The notes under the pieces were generated by a model, which worked only from the letters and a program-made list of their open reading frames with translations, did not search any database and had not been told where the DNA came from. Both the position numbers and the translations under genes were made by a program. A stretch of 64,000 nucleotides of DNA from Actinomucor elegans (Eukaryota > Mucoromycota > Mucoromycetes > Mucorales > Mucoraceae), in assembly GCA_026027325.1 (NCBI GenBank), contig JAMSLZ010000003.1:1550001-1614000 (forward strand), read 5' to 3'. Below, piece by piece: positions 47,671-59,884 of this stretch; the stretch's first letter is position 1, and each line of letters starts with the position of its first letter.

Positions 47671-48082
47671 ATGGATAAAACTGATTACCAAACTTCCTCT
47701 ACTGCTATAGATATCCCTATGGCCAAAACTACTCATATTGTTGCTTCTACTATGCCTGATGGCCATACGTCTCTCAGCTCTATCGTCACAGATAAACATG
47801 GACAACCAATGCGTCGCAACAGTTTGGCTTGTGGAGAGTATGGTATATCTCCTACCTATTACATTTCTGGTGAATCTGCGGTTCATACTTCGCGTGATGA
47901 AGCTCAAACGGCTGGTTCCCCCGTATATGGCGATAAATCTCGTATCTTCTTTTCTCATAATTCAGGATGTAGCTGTAAGTGCTAACTGTGTGTGTGTGAG
48001 AGAGAGAAAGAGTATTTAACCTTTTTGTTTAGGTCGTGGGTCTGGAGTAGGATGCGACTGCACCAAGACTTGCTCTTGTTAA
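47671..48082 (+). CDS. Small protein with metallothionein-like cysteine tail
   Basis: Exons 47671-47974 and 48033-48082 give 117 aa. The first 95 residues are polar, rich in Ser/Thr, with no recognised domain. The C-terminal 20 residues are GCSCRGSGVGCDCTKTCSC: six cysteines as three C-x-C pairs, like the short copper metallothioneins of fungi. The intron splits the codon of the second of these cysteines, so the tail is assembled only after splicing, and exon 2 contributes the last two C-x-C pairs. Likely role is metal (Cu or Zn) binding, by inference only. A possible alternative is a cysteine-rich lipidated (palmitoylated) tail. No signal peptide. Confidence 0.7.
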
Positions 48083-48501
48083 AATAAATGGAGCCATCAT
48101 TTACTTGTACATATTATACTTATTCCACGCGTACTGTTTGCTTTCAGAAGGCCATTTGTTATTATGAATTATACTCTTAAAATAAAGATTGCTTCGAACC
48201 AAAAAAATAAATAAATATAACACAGGTTACGTGTGATGTATTATGTATTTATGCAAACTTAAGTTGCATATCCTAAAAAAAACCCCTTCATAACTGAATT
48301 ATGTATCATTACATGTTGCTTGTCATTCAATGTCAATTACTCAATTGAATATAAGCAGTGAGAGATCGTTTTAAGAGCTATAGCATATTGAATGGGACAT
48401 AGCATTACCTTTTTATCACTAAGACCTAGTTAAGTATATTATTCAGAATCAATATAATTTATTAATATCTAGTCATTAGCAATACATCAGATATACTTTC
48501 A

Positions 48502-48600
48502 TTAGATACAGTAGCTTGGTACGAACATACACTACTATCAAGGTGCGATATTTGACCGGAATCGCCGAGAGATCTATAAATCATTAGAACTAAATCATAT
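48502..48600 (+). repeat. Dispersed intergenic repeat, copy D
   Basis: Contains TTAGATACAGTAGCTTGG, GTGCGATATTTGACCGGAAT and the core GAGAGATCTATAAATCATTA. It is one of the fullest copies. Confidence 0.65.
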
Positions 48601-48670
48601 CATTGTACGTAATATGTAGCGCATATCTAAATATGATCTACTCGTTGTATTCTCACTAAATAATGCTTCC

Positions 48671-48735
48671 GGTAGATAAAGTGCTTCATTTTGAACAATA
48701 GTTATCGGATGCAAAATTGGTCTAGAAATGCTCAA
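48671..48735 (+). repeat. Dispersed intergenic repeat, partial copy
   Basis: Contains GGTAGATAAAGTGCTTCATT then TTGAACAATAG and ATCGGATGCAAAATTGG; the 3' core is lost. Confidence 0.45.
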
Positions 48736-49536
48736 ATAATAAATAGGGAAAATTATGAGTGCAGTGTTAAGACTAAATTTTCAAGTCATGATTTATCAAC
48801 ATCGTAGGTTTAGCGTATCAGATAGTAAGCAATTGTATTTAACTTTCGAAATACATACGTTATGAATATTTTTTATCAAAAGTTGGCTTTCTAATATATA
48901 TATTTACATAATTCGATGCACAAAGTAACTCTGTACTTTTTTATTTAATGGGATTCTGTGCATCTGAGTATTTCATTTGGATCCCATTTTGAGGCTTTGC
49001 AGCCACGTGTGGGATGAGGGGACGGGGAGAAGGAGGAGGCAGATATTGGCAATTGATTTTGTTAAAAAGCTTATATTAATCTTTGAAAATATCAGAATAA
49101 CGAAAAGACACTCGAAGTTTTGAGATATTTCGAAGGGTATAAGGTTTTATTTTGTATAAACAAAAGTATCTTGTAAGATGTATTATGCAGTACTTGATAA
49201 ACACTTCTTAGTACTTGGAATACCTTTATTTCAATAGAAATTCTAATGTAGCAAATCTTATCCTTTGAATGTAAAGGATATCTAGTTGATCTCCAGTGCC
49301 GTTTCAATAGTATTCCGATTGTTGAAGCTGATATTTTAGTTAATGTTTTGTTCTTACGTGGCATATCCATCTTTCAAAGCAACTTCAATGATAATCCCGA
49401 CTATAAAATGACATTTTTTAGGTCCATATCTTTGTATAAAGGTATAGATATATTTTATATTTAAACAATAGAAAAGTAAAATATGAACATGATAGATAAA
49501 AGCAATATAAGTTACAAGAATGAAATGGTTTTAGAT

Positions 49537-50856
49537 TTAACAATGACGGTCGTTTGATTTGAGTCTATCTTCTTCGTCTTCAGAAGAATCCTCCAACCCC
49601 AATTCCTCATCGCCTAGCATTGTCCGCTCACTCATCAATAAACCTTCATCTTCCTCACTCTTGTATCGATTGTCATCAGCGCCAGCGCCACGAGCAATCG
49701 AATCCAATAAGTACACACCAGCAAAGATGATGATGAATCCGCAAATAAGAGAAATTACGTTGATTGTATTATCTGTATTGAAGCCTTGAAACAGAATAGC
49801 AGAAGCAGCAATAGTCGCAGTCGTAAAGCAAACAAAATAAATAGGATTCACACTATAAATGAAGAGTGAGAACAGTATCGGAAAAATCGAGCATTGTAGA
49901 CATACACGTTGGTTGAAAACTGCTCCAAAGCTTTGTTAAAGTAATTCATCTGGGTAACTATACAAACCACTACTACAATACCGAAAGCATAAGTGGACGG
50001 ATGCGTAAACTGATTATTGCCGGCAAATGTCAGCTTAAGAGCAATGCCAAATGCTTTGATGGACATGACAGAGACTGAGCCAACAAGTGAACAGATAGAA
50101 ACGTAGATGAATGGATTTGTTTTGCCATACTTTGGCACCATCCTGTAAATCATGAACAAACTGACAATCACCACAATAGCACAGTAACTCATGAAGCCTA
50201 ATCACCATGAGTATCTTTACTGCTTATTTTTCTCAGCTTACACATACCTGGTCTCAAAGCGTAAAAGAGCAGTTCATCTATGGAAGCAACTTCCTTGTCT
50301 TCTGGCGCATGTAACACGATAATCAAAGCGCCTACTACCGATAGTAAGCAGCCTATTTTGCCTATAGGTCCTAGTTTTTCTTTTAAAAAAATGGATGCAA
50401 ATATAGCACTTTATCTTTTTAGTTAGATAGGTCTCTTCCTTTTGTGTATACGTGTGTATGTGCGTTTTTTACCCTAATATCACGCTGAGAGCACCAAGTG
50501 GTGTAACGAGAATGGGAGGAGCAAATGAATATGCTGAAAAGTTTAATACTTCGCCCACAGCCACTAAAAAGGAAGTAGATTATTAGATCGGACCCATCAA
50601 CCACAATATTCTATGATATTACTTGTCCCCATTCCTGCCCACCAAGTCCAATTCATTAAATAATGGTGTTCTCCATTAGCAGCCGAGGTACCTATAGATT
50701 ATCTGTAAGCCTTTTAGACAAAAATATCAACCGATGTAAACTACCATGTCGTTTATTTGCATTGATGAGCCCTTTCTTTGTGATAATAAATGACAGCCCA
50801 ATAAAGACGCTTGAACTCATGGCCAGCGTGAGCCCAATATGTTTATCTTGAATCAT
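49537..50856 (-). CDS. NIPA-like magnesium transporter (DUF803)
   Basis: Six exons, 346 aa: 50856-50745, 50691-50623, 50563-50473, 50408-50248, 50197-49906, 49852-49537. The NIPA family pattern is unmistakable: LAMSSSVFIGLSFIITKKGL, YLMNWTWWAGMGTMAVGEVL, SFAPPILVTPLGALSVILGA, LKEKLGPIGKIGCLLSVVGA, IIVLHAPEDKEV, NPFIYVSICSLVGSVSVMSI, KAFGIALKLTFAGNNQF and QMNYFNKALEQFSTNVVNPI. Nine or so membrane spans precede a cytosolic acidic tail with DEELGLEDSSEDEEDRL. Members transport Mg2+ and sit in plasma membrane or endosomes. Predicted start at 50856 is the Met directly before IQDKHIGLTLA; upstream in-frame Met residues are in a T-rich leader and less likely. Confidence 0.94.
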
Positions 50857-52278
50857 AGTTAAGGAAAAGTAAAAATAAAAAAAAAAGGTAAAAAAAAGAT
50901 GGTCATGTATAATAATGCACATTTTATTTAATTATTTATTTATTGAATCCACATCATGGGAAGGGATACACTAATCTAAAACTGATAGGAGTAGAATCTG
51001 ATCATCACAGCAGTCAAAAAGGTACATTACTTTATTATTTCAATATATACCTTTTAAAGAAGCTTGCGTAACTCATTTAAATCAAATCAAATCAAGCATT
51101 CTGTTATTGCAGTTTATTGCAGTAATCTGGAACACTTGTTCACTTATAGTCATTTTGACCCTTTGAACGAGAATGCAACTATCTTAAAATAAAAATACTA
51201 TGTTCAGGAAAAGGTCATTTTAATTAAGAAAAGAAGGATTGCTTAAGCAGAGAGAGGGGTTAGAGTGCCCTACCGATGTTGATTTACGCTGAAGTCTGGG
51301 CACCGGAATCCAGGGCCGTGATTTTATTGGATTTCGGACATTAAACTCAATGGAATAACCTTAAATCACGAAGTCATCTCTAGTTCAATGTACTCGAAAT
51401 ATGTCAATAACTTTCAAAAATTCTGTAAACCATTACACATTCTTTTTTTAATACGCAAGCTCTAACGTCTATGTGTTAACGTAAACGTGCTAGAAGTGAT
51501 ATATCCTTCCTGTAAAGAAATAAGCGGAGATTTAAACATGGGTCATTGGAATCATTAATTGGCATCTAGACTAACAGTGAACCGAGATAATTCAATAATT
51601 TTTCTGGAATAATACAGAACAGTGTGCTCTCGGGCTGATAAAAAAAACTTTAATATTATCGTATTAAAACTGGCAGGCCCTAGAAGCTAATACGTACAGC
51701 TTAGCGGCAATCAAAAAATGTTTAAATCCAGACCCATGCTTAGCCGTATACCTTACCAAAGCGCCTCACTATCCAAGGCAAAATATAGAACAAATCATGC
51801 TTTTCTCGATGATGTAACGTGTGTGATGCTACGCAAAGGCCGTCATGTGTTAGAGATTTCTATATATAGAGTGACTATAGTAAGCGGGCGCATTTTCTAT
51901 TGTTATGTAGACCTTGAAACAGAAACGTCACTACCTATAGGAATCTTAAACAAAGGCATGACTAAGCAATAGCCACGTTGCTTCGTACGATGACAGAAAC
52001 CCCCACACCTTTACAATAGTTCTGTGATACATATATGGCAAAATTAGGAACCTTTCATATGCTTGCACAGGCACAGAGGTGAAACCATTATTATTATAGG
52101 CAAAAGAAAGCATGAGTGATTATGTGTTTAATTATATATATATAAAAAAGAAAGCAAAAGACTAGAAATGATAGAATATGTATAATAAAGAAGTTAATGA
52201 TTTTGTATACAATTGTTGCAGTAATGAAGAATAGGGGAACAATTAAAAGAGGGCTGGTAGAGGAATTATGTATAGATT
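50857..52278. other. Intergenic, no firm gene
   Basis: About 1.4 kb. A plus-strand 84-codon frame from ATG 51718 to 51972 (starting MFKSRPMLSRIPYQSASLSK) is the only candidate; it matches nothing I recognise, has no splice or promoter support, and is left out as a gene. Confidence 0.45.
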
Positions 52279-52671
52279 TTAACAAGGACAAAAGTCAGTA
52301 GAATGAGGGCCAGAACAGTTATTACATGATGAAGCTGATCTTCTAGTATTGCTGTCTCCATCAGTAGGTGACTGATAACCAAACAGAGAAAAGTGCAGAG
52401 TTGGCATCAAGTTAGGTCTAGGAAAGTTACTGAGGATCGAGTTCTCAGTGATCAATTCAGGCCCTTTGGTATTTGCATTTGTTCCAGCAGATGCACCATC
52501 TTGCTTGTATTGATAATATGTTGATTTAGGAAGAGCTCGTTGAGAGGATGAAGAGAATGGCTGACGCTTAAGCACAGTTGAGATAGGCCCAATGCTCTTG
52601 CGAATACGATCAGGCTTGGATTGTGAGGAAAAAAGACTGCTGAACAAAGGTAAACCTCCAATGATAGTCAT
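52279..52671 (-). CDS. Small hypothetical protein with C-terminal zinc-knuckle-like motif
   Basis: Single exon, 130 aa, start ATG 52671-52669. The body is polar and basic, with serine-rich stretches and no hydrophobic span beyond the first 15 residues. The last residues are CNNCSGPHSTDFCPC, close to a CCHC zinc knuckle (C-x2-C-x3-H-x4-C, one residue shorter than the classic x4 before His). Such motifs bind zinc and often RNA. I do not recognise the whole protein. Neighbours are NIPA (upstream side) and phospholipase D, both on the same strand, with no obvious functional tie. Confidence 0.5.
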   Translation of the reverse strand: MTIIGGLPLFSSLFSSQSKPDRIRKSIGPISTVLKRQPFSSSSQRALPKSTYYQYKQDGASAGTNANTKGPELITENSILSNFPRPNLMPTLHFSLFGYQSPTDGDSNTRRSASSCNNCSGPHSTDFCPC

Positions 52672-53141
52672 TATGAATATAGTTCTGATAAATCTGATAA
52701 AGAGAAAGAGAAAGAGAAAAAAAAACTCTTGGCTTGAAACGTGGTTTAATTATTTATCAAAAACAGGAAATGCGTGCCAGCAAGCCTCAATTGCTCTAGC
52801 CAATACTTAATACGGCACCTTGCCCCGCAAATTTTTTTCCGTACTGTCCCGGATGATTCATAATGAAGGAACGAGGATCCGTACGCTGTCGAATACAAGA
52901 AAGAAAAGAGAGAGTAAAAGTAATAAAGTGCAGAAAAGAAAAAAGTAATAAGTTTATTGCTTTTTTCTTTTCTTTTATATATTTCTGTTGAAAATATGAG
53001 CTGATTTCTCACTTGTATATCAAAAATCATGTCATTAACGAAAACGATAAGCCCTCGGACAAAGAGGGCGCGACCCTTGATTTAAAGTGCGCCAAGAAGA
53101 TTGCAAGATAAACGATATATATATTGATAATAATTTTTTTT

Positions 53142-56100
53142 TTAAGTATACAATTCTTGAATATCATCACCAATGAAGGGGATAGATTCACCTTGAAGAT
53201 CAACGGCTTCCAAGAAATGATAAGGGAATTCAACTAAATGGCCACGAATATTACTTAAATGGTCTCTGATTTCTTCGACGGACATTTCAGGGTTATGGAC
53301 GTGACCGATATCAATTTCGCTGGGATTAGGGTAGAATGACTTGTATTGTTCCCAATCAGTGACTGATAAAAAAGTCAGTCAAAAAAGAAAGCTCAGCAGT
53401 GAATCATTTCATTCTTACCATTATCATCAGGAACACAGTGGAAGACTTCACGGAAAGCTTCAGTATTTGTCTTGGCAGTAAAGTTCCATCTTTCAAGAGT
53501 TTCATCATCAAGAGGATCCATAACAATCTTGTCTTCTTCACTTTCAGTATTGTCGATTTGAGGTACAGGCAAAGGCAACATATCGTCATTAACATCATCA
53601 GGCTCTGTATGAGGAAGCAAACCAATGTGTTCCTTCCATAATTGACGTCTCAATGTAGCAGCAAAACGACTAGCTTCATACTATATAAAAGAAACGTAAT
53701 AAATACATGTCCAGTTAATCATACTTGACACTTACGGGCTTGCCGTTCATTAAAGAGGGAATGGTAGCCTTATCTTCGACCATTAAAGCGATTTCAGAGT
53801 CACGATCACCACATTGTGAGCGATCATTCAAGTTACAAGAGCCCATGATAACGACCTTGTCTAAAAAAAATACAACAATTAACACCGGAAATACATGCCT
53901 ATTTGGTACCTTACCATCTGCAATCAAGAGCTTAGCATGAATATAGAGTTCTTCAGTAACATAATCACTGACTTCTTCTTTTTCAGCTTCAGCATCGCGA
54001 GGCTGCTCATCCTTGGTATCATTGACCCAAGGTTCGCTCTCCACATCACCATCCAACATGGCATTGTGGGCAATCGAATCAGCAGCAATACCTTCGTCTT
54101 CTTCTTCTTGTTCATCATCATAACGACTACGATGGCGCTCCACCTCTTCATCATCAGGAACACGACCATACTCAACCTCTTCCTCAACGTTGAAGTCACC
54201 TTGAGTATCACGGGCAAAATCTGGGTCGCCTGCACGACGAACAAAGCTGGTACGTTCACCTTCTTCACCACCAGCATTAAAGAGTTGCTGCTCAGTATTA
54301 CTAGAATAACCGGCGGCTTTGACCAAAATTTCCTCAAGCTTGCCTCGGTTGATACGGTCGTAGCTTCTCAAACTATAGAAACGGATGTATTGGTCAGGAT
54401 CGATGCCACTGGACTTGAGCTTTTCGACAATACTATCAGGGCCACGACAGATAGAGAAGTATTGGTAGTGCATTACCAATCTATAAACTGCATTAGTATA
54501 ACCGATATATCAGCTTTGGAGGGGATTTACCTTGCAGTGGCGGCATCTTTGGTACTGAGATCAGCGGGGAAAGCAGGCATAAGAGGCATTAAGACAAAGA
54601 CCTTAAACTTTTCTTGTTCTTCATGAGCACGGATGATACGCTTGACAATAGCGTTACCAATTTGATTCTTGACAATGTTGGCTTCCTTGTTATCAGTGGA
54701 GGTAACTAGAATAGGTACTGTGTCAATACGAGTTATAATCATTTGTTTGATTTGATACTTACTAAAGAACTGGTTTTCAATATAGATATAATGATCAGCG
54801 CGAAGAATAGTGGCGACGTAAGCATTTTGAATAGAGTGCTATGAAAAAAAAAGGGTTTAGAAACAAACAGGGACCACCAAGCCACACACATTACCTCAAG
54901 TTCAATACCGGAACTCCACTTGGCACTGCTTCTAAGCACTTGTGTTCGCATAGTACCTGTAACACCTTGAGTTCTGGGCTTATGACGGAATTTTTGATAG
55001 TGATGCTCTTCAGGGTTTTCTTCAATATAACGTTGCTGTTGACCCATACCACCGAGAGGAGGCTGCAAGAAAGGAACTTTGTCTTTGTTAAGAGCCTTAT
55101 CATGCTTGATAAAGTTCCAGCGCTCACAGAAATGACGCGCTACATCCAGAACGGGAGCACCAATCTATTAAGTTTTGTATTTTAGTGTGTCTTTGGCATA
55201 TGCTATTGCGTTACGTGACACTTACCATACATAAAGACATATCGTGCCATGGCATTCTGGGAATGACTGTCTTATCGATAAGACGCATATCCCATTCTTT
55301 GACTAGATGGAAAAAAGAAATTAGACTAACATAAACTATTGATGAATAACTACTTACCATTCTCAAAATCTCTTACACGAGCATCACTATAATCTTGGCC
55401 TATACATGGGTTGGTTAGTCTAATAAGCAATTTACGGGTTTAATATTATACCTGGAAATAGTTCACTCTCGGGCTCCCCTCCGCTGAAATCAGCCAAAGG
55501 ATGACCATGTGTATCCCAACGACTATAAGCTTAATGTTAGCACTGTGACTTAAGGTCTTGTAAAAACTACTTACCCAAAGCACAAATCAATACCACCAAG
55601 GAAGGCAATTTGATTATCAACTACTACAAACTTTTCGTGATGAGACCAAAAGAAAGTACCTCCAAGATCATGATCAGGATGTCTCAAGACTATATACAAG
55701 CAAAGTTAGCTTAGAAAAACTTTTTTCTTTGTACACCCTTTACCAACAATGTTTTCACTCAACGATTGAAGAGCGTCCTTTGTATGGCGACTATCCAAGG
55801 TTAAAGCCATCTCAACTTCCTACAGTTTAAATCAGCAACTTGATTGCACACACAATCGTGCTTTCATACCTTATAGACAACCACATAGATTTTGACGCCT
55901 TGATCAGCCTTTCTCTTTAACAAAGCATCGAGACGATACTCAGGATATTTGGAAGGAGGACGACGCATATACTGTATCAAAAGTTAGTAGATGTCATTAA
56001 GGTGAATCCTGTTTCTTTTTCTTTTTTACCAGTTCAGGTGTCTATTTCATTTAAAACTAAAGAGTTAGCTTTTTTTTTATAAATAATAAACCAATATAAC

Positions 56101-56418
56101 ACTTTACCAACCACCAATCTTCGATATAAATACACTCTTGGGCGTGCTCAATAGCTTCAGAGACAGCCCTTGAAAGAGAACGCGTTAATAGATCACCAAA
56201 TTAATTACCAAATACACTTACCAACAATAGTTTTGACCGTCAATAAAATACTTGACTTGAGCATCATGTCTTACAGCAGCAAAAGAGTCATAACGATGCT
56301 TTTCATTGATCAACTGTTGCTCGATGAAATCATCATCTTGGTTTTCAGGCTTTGTTTCAGGACAAGAAGTGTCAAAAAGACTGTTGACTTGTGCAGCCAA
56401 GTTTGTGAAAAAAGACAT
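53142..56418 (-). CDS. Phospholipase D (two HKD motifs, no PX/PH domain)
   Basis: Sixteen exons by hand, start ATG 56418-56416, stop 53144-53142. The short N-terminus ([20 protein letters not shown]) leads to [20 protein letters not shown] and [21 protein letters not shown] motif 1 is [22 protein letters not shown] motif 2 is [20 protein letters not shown], both H-x-K-x4-D. IENQFFITS and [12 protein letters not shown] are also typical. The enzyme hydrolyses phosphatidylcholine to phosphatidic acid and choline. No PX or PH domain is seen, unlike Spo14, so it is the short fungal type. A 100-residue acidic insertion (glutamate/aspartate-rich, about 54060-54280) lies between the two HKD motifs. 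Exon 3 is a 12-nt micro-exon (56041-56030) coding TPEL. Confidence 0.93.
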
Positions 56419-57316
56419 GGTTCCGTAAAAAAAAAAAAAAGCTTTACAAAAGGAAAAAAAAAAGGACTTTTCACTTTGGCTTCGCGTTTTTATAACCGAA
56501 ACATTGTATTGCACAAAAAGCTTATTCTAGTGTAACTTGTTGTAACGCTTCTGTATAACTCCCATAACGTATTTCATCTCCGGGTTTTCATGCTACTATA
56601 GAACCTAATCATTATCAGGTGCAAATCGATTTAATAGAGCATTCATAGTTCAACTTGCCGTAAAACATGCATGAATACGCTAGTGTATGATTATAAAAAG
56701 TTAGTCCATCGGAAACGGTCCGTTTTGTTCTATATTTCTCCCGGAAACCCTGAGTCTATCTCGGGCCGTTCTTGATGATTTAGGCGCAATTTTGTGATCT
56801 TGACGAGTCAGTACCTGAACGCCATTTAAATCACCGCTTCAAGCTCTAGTGCCTGTCCCTATTGACATAGCATTATAATATTGGTTTATTAAAAAGAACA
56901 TCTTTTTTTCAATATTTTATCCGAAAAAATTACGAATATCACGACTATTTAATGATCTAGAGGCATTTTTATGATTGCGAGGATGTGCCTGGAATCATTT
57001 TTCACTCTCCGCTTCAACACTCGATTGTCTGGGTATATCAACCTATAGCGCCTGTATAATCATACAAATTAAATTATTAAAAAAAAGTGTAATATGTTCC
57101 ATATTTTCCTCGAGAATCATAAGCTTTTTTTTTTTTGGGTTTGTTGATTTAGGTAGAATCTTGCGAATCTAAATCAGCTAAAATATTTGGGAAATTTGTC
57201 AGCCAATGAAAACGTATTCCAATTTTACAATAGACGTAGTGTGTAATCTCATTCTCTTTGGTGATATAGGTACACAGTATTTATTTATTTTTAAAAAAAA
57301 ATTATATATATATAGT
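56419..57316. other. Intergenic with three diverged tandem repeat units
   Basis: About 900 bp between the UTP5 stop and the PLD start; the PLD promoter is at its left side. Three similar blocks, starting near 56726, 56907 and 57095, occur at intervals of about 182 and 188 bp (see repeat entry). Confidence 0.5.
56726..57170 (+). repeat. Degenerate tandem repeat, about 185-bp period, 2.5 units
   Basis: Unit starts: GTTCTATATTTCTCCCGGAA (56726), TTCAATATTTTATCCGAAAA (56908), GTTCCATATTTTCCTCGAGA (57095). In each, about 60-70 bp later comes a T-GAT-TTAG-G block (GATGATTTAGGCGCAATTTT; AATGATCTAGAGGCATTTTT; GTTGATTTAGGTAGAATCTT). Units 1 and 2 also share a late CGCTTCAA segment and a TAG-GCCTGT segment. 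Confidence 0.5.
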
Positions 57317-59550
57317 CTAAAGTTCTTCATCGCTTTCATCTTCTGAGTCTGAGTCTGACAAGTCTTGATCCTAATAAGCAAGAGAAATCATATGTTAGTA
57401 TTTGTGTAAATAGAATAAACCATAGTCACGTACCATATCTTCATCACTTGACATGCCATCTTCATCCATACTCAACATCTCCTCCTCTGCTTCTGCTTCA
57501 TCATCTGAATCCAACTCAACGTACACATTTTCAGCCAATTGAGCGCGTTGCAATTGCTTATCGTTGATATTAGAGTAAGATTTGACATTTACTTGACTTT
57601 GAACAATATCCAAACGGCCTCTTAAAGCCAATAACTTGGGGAACACACCGAGACGCGTATCCAAAGCTTGATAGAAATTTGAAAGCTTACCCACTAAATC
57701 AGGTACAGTCATTAAATAAGCTGTATGGATCAAAAGTACAGACTTAATCCAAATCAGAAGCACAGGAGCGCGACCAGGCTTCTCTTGAAACTTTTGAATC
57801 AGCTCCAATAATAAAGGAATCAAATACTCTGTAGGTAATCTTCTCACAGTCGAATTGATCACATCAGGTTTGCTATGCTGTAAACATGCCTCGAGTAAAC
57901 TGGAATCATTTGAATGCAAGGCTTGAACCAAAACTGTTTGTAAAGAACCTGCAGAAGGTGTATCAATCGTCTTCTTTTTGTTGGCTGTCTTTTTGCTTTT
58001 GGTGGTTGTATCCACGACATCCAAGTTTTGCAGTTTTTGTTCAATCGATAATTCTGTTGTTTCATCTTGTTCGTCTTCTTCTTGGGCAGCCATAGTAGGT
58101 GCCTTTACGACAAAGTCTGTATTGCCAATCACAGTGACAGCAGATTCGTCGTATGCTTTACGGGTGGTTCTCAGGTTATTAGCTGCAATGGATGCCGTAT
58201 CGATCAAGTAGTTGGTAATTGGCTGTCTAGTCAAGGTAATATCGCGCAAAATAGCTCCGGTTTCCTCATTGACGTATTTTACCACTTCAAATGAAGGTTT
58301 CACACTGGATCCTCGAGCAATCATAATGGATTTACCTCCGTTGTCTGTAACAAATTTAGCAGCCAAGATTGGAATAACAGTGTCTTCAGACACAGTAGAG
58401 ATAATTTTGATGTTGGCATCAGCTTCTTTTGTCATGGATCGCATCATCTTTCTTCTATTACTGGCACTGGCTGTCTGTGTCGTGGTGAAAGAAGCGTTTT
58501 CCCAAATACCAACAAGACCATCATCTGTGACAGCCAATACAGAAGGCTCTGTGCTGGAGAAATCAATATGGGCTACATTGGTTTCAAGTGTTAATGCTGT
58601 AAGATTGTTCGAGTTGGTATTAGTAGATTGAGCATCCCAGACGTTGACATAGCGATCATCTTCAGCATTGGATACTAATACATCATCTTGGTGTGAGAAT
58701 GAAAGTTCCTTGATAGCACTGGCGTGTCCTGTAAATTTCTAAGGTATGGTTTAATTTTATGCGTCTTTAAGATGAATGTCTATAGGCCTACCTTAATCAC
58801 AGTATGTGTGGCTAAATCCCAGAGCGTAATAGTATGACCAGCTGTAGCCAACTTGCTTTCATCATGGCTTAATTTCAATCTACGTACGTTCTTTGCATCT
58901 GCCTTCCACTTACTGAATAATAATAAAAAAAGGTATTAGCTGAAACAGTCAACTTAGAAGTATATCGAAATACTTGCAATAGTTCCTTTTCTTCTTCAAT
59001 ATCCCATTCAATAATCAAGTTATCTTCGGCAACTGAATAACCTCTGGACCCATCCTTGTTCATAACAAAGTCTGTGATGGGTGTGGTATGAGATCCAGCC
59101 AATTTTTTGATAATAGCACCATGAGAGAGTGAGTACATGGCAATAGAACCGCTTTGCATACCCAAAGCAATGACTCTGGACAAAGAGGCAACACCACTCT
59201 TCTTTTTCTTAAAAGCCTGTACTGTATTGGCCTATATAATCATTAAGAAACAGGTCATCTATATACAAAGCTGATCTCACCTGTAAATCGCCTGAGTCCT
59301 TCATATAACCCCAAGTTAAACAAGTAATTCTCTCTTTCTCTTGAGCTGAATAGTCGTTGCTGACAGTACCCGAACGTACATTGAAGATACGTAGACGGTG
59401 ACGATCGACAGCGTGTGTAATCAAGGCAAAGTGATCGGCTGTCGTACTATTATCAAAGGCAGAAATGACGATCCCGGCATTTTCTGAAGCGTTAGCCGAA
59501 GTTTCAACAGTGCTAGTATCGGGATTTCTCTTGTGAGTAACTTTGCCCAT
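57317..59550 (-). CDS. UTP5: U3 snoRNP (t-UTP) protein UTP5 / WDR43
   Basis: Exons 59550-59281, 59231-58954, 58912-58792, 58738-57434 and 57370-57317 give 675 aa. The N-terminal half is a WD40 beta-propeller (LRIFNVRSGTV; ADHFALITHAVDRHRLRIF; LIIEWDIEEEKELLQ; ITLWDLATHTVIKKFTGH; VNVWDAQ; VGIWENASF). The C-terminal half holds the Utp12 domain (LVQALHSNDSSLLEACLQHS, NSTVRRLPTEYLIPLLLELI, LLIWIKSVLLIHTAYLMTVP, GRLDIVQSQV), then an acidic tail rich in D/E/S. It belongs to the t-UTP subcomplex of the SSU processome in the nucleolus, needed for 18S rRNA production and Pol I transcription. Intron 2 is only 41 nt. Length matches the family. Confidence 0.93.
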
Positions 59551-59884
59551 GATGTTGTGTATTGAAAGGAGATTGGTTGAGCTTGACTATGATAATGGAT
59601 TGCTTTTGATGTACTGAAAAATTACTTTTTTTTTTTTTCTTGAAAAGCAAAGTCACGAAATGGACTGCTCTTTCAGATTGAGCTTTGAAAGCTTTGCATG
59701 AATACCGAGAAGCACAGTAGAATTATTGATTTTGAATACGGGTCACTCGTCAGATGCGAAAAATAACTGGAATAAGCCTAGTGATATACGGATCATTAAA
59801 TCGAAACTACTGTAAAATCTATATGAGCTATTAATATTTAATGTATGCCATACCCTTAATACTTTAGTCATGTAATAAGTTTAA

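Larger units (their letters stand above)
48083..49536. other. Intergenic with two dispersed-repeat copies
   Basis: About 1.45 kb between the ends of the cysteine-tailed gene and the NIPA-like gene. Repeat copies at 48502-48600 and 48671-48735. A G/A-rich patch (ggggagaaggaggaggcag) lies near 49023. No gene seen. Confidence 0.55.

Noticed and set aside
51718..51972. 84-codon frame on plus strand
   Set aside because: Has an ATG but no recognised motif, no splice or promoter support, and lies in AT-rich intergenic DNA where frames of this size occur by chance.
53895..54626. 243-codon open frame on the plus strand inside phospholipase D
   Set aside because: Runs through several PLD exons and introns on the opposite strand; the PLD frame has both HKD motifs.
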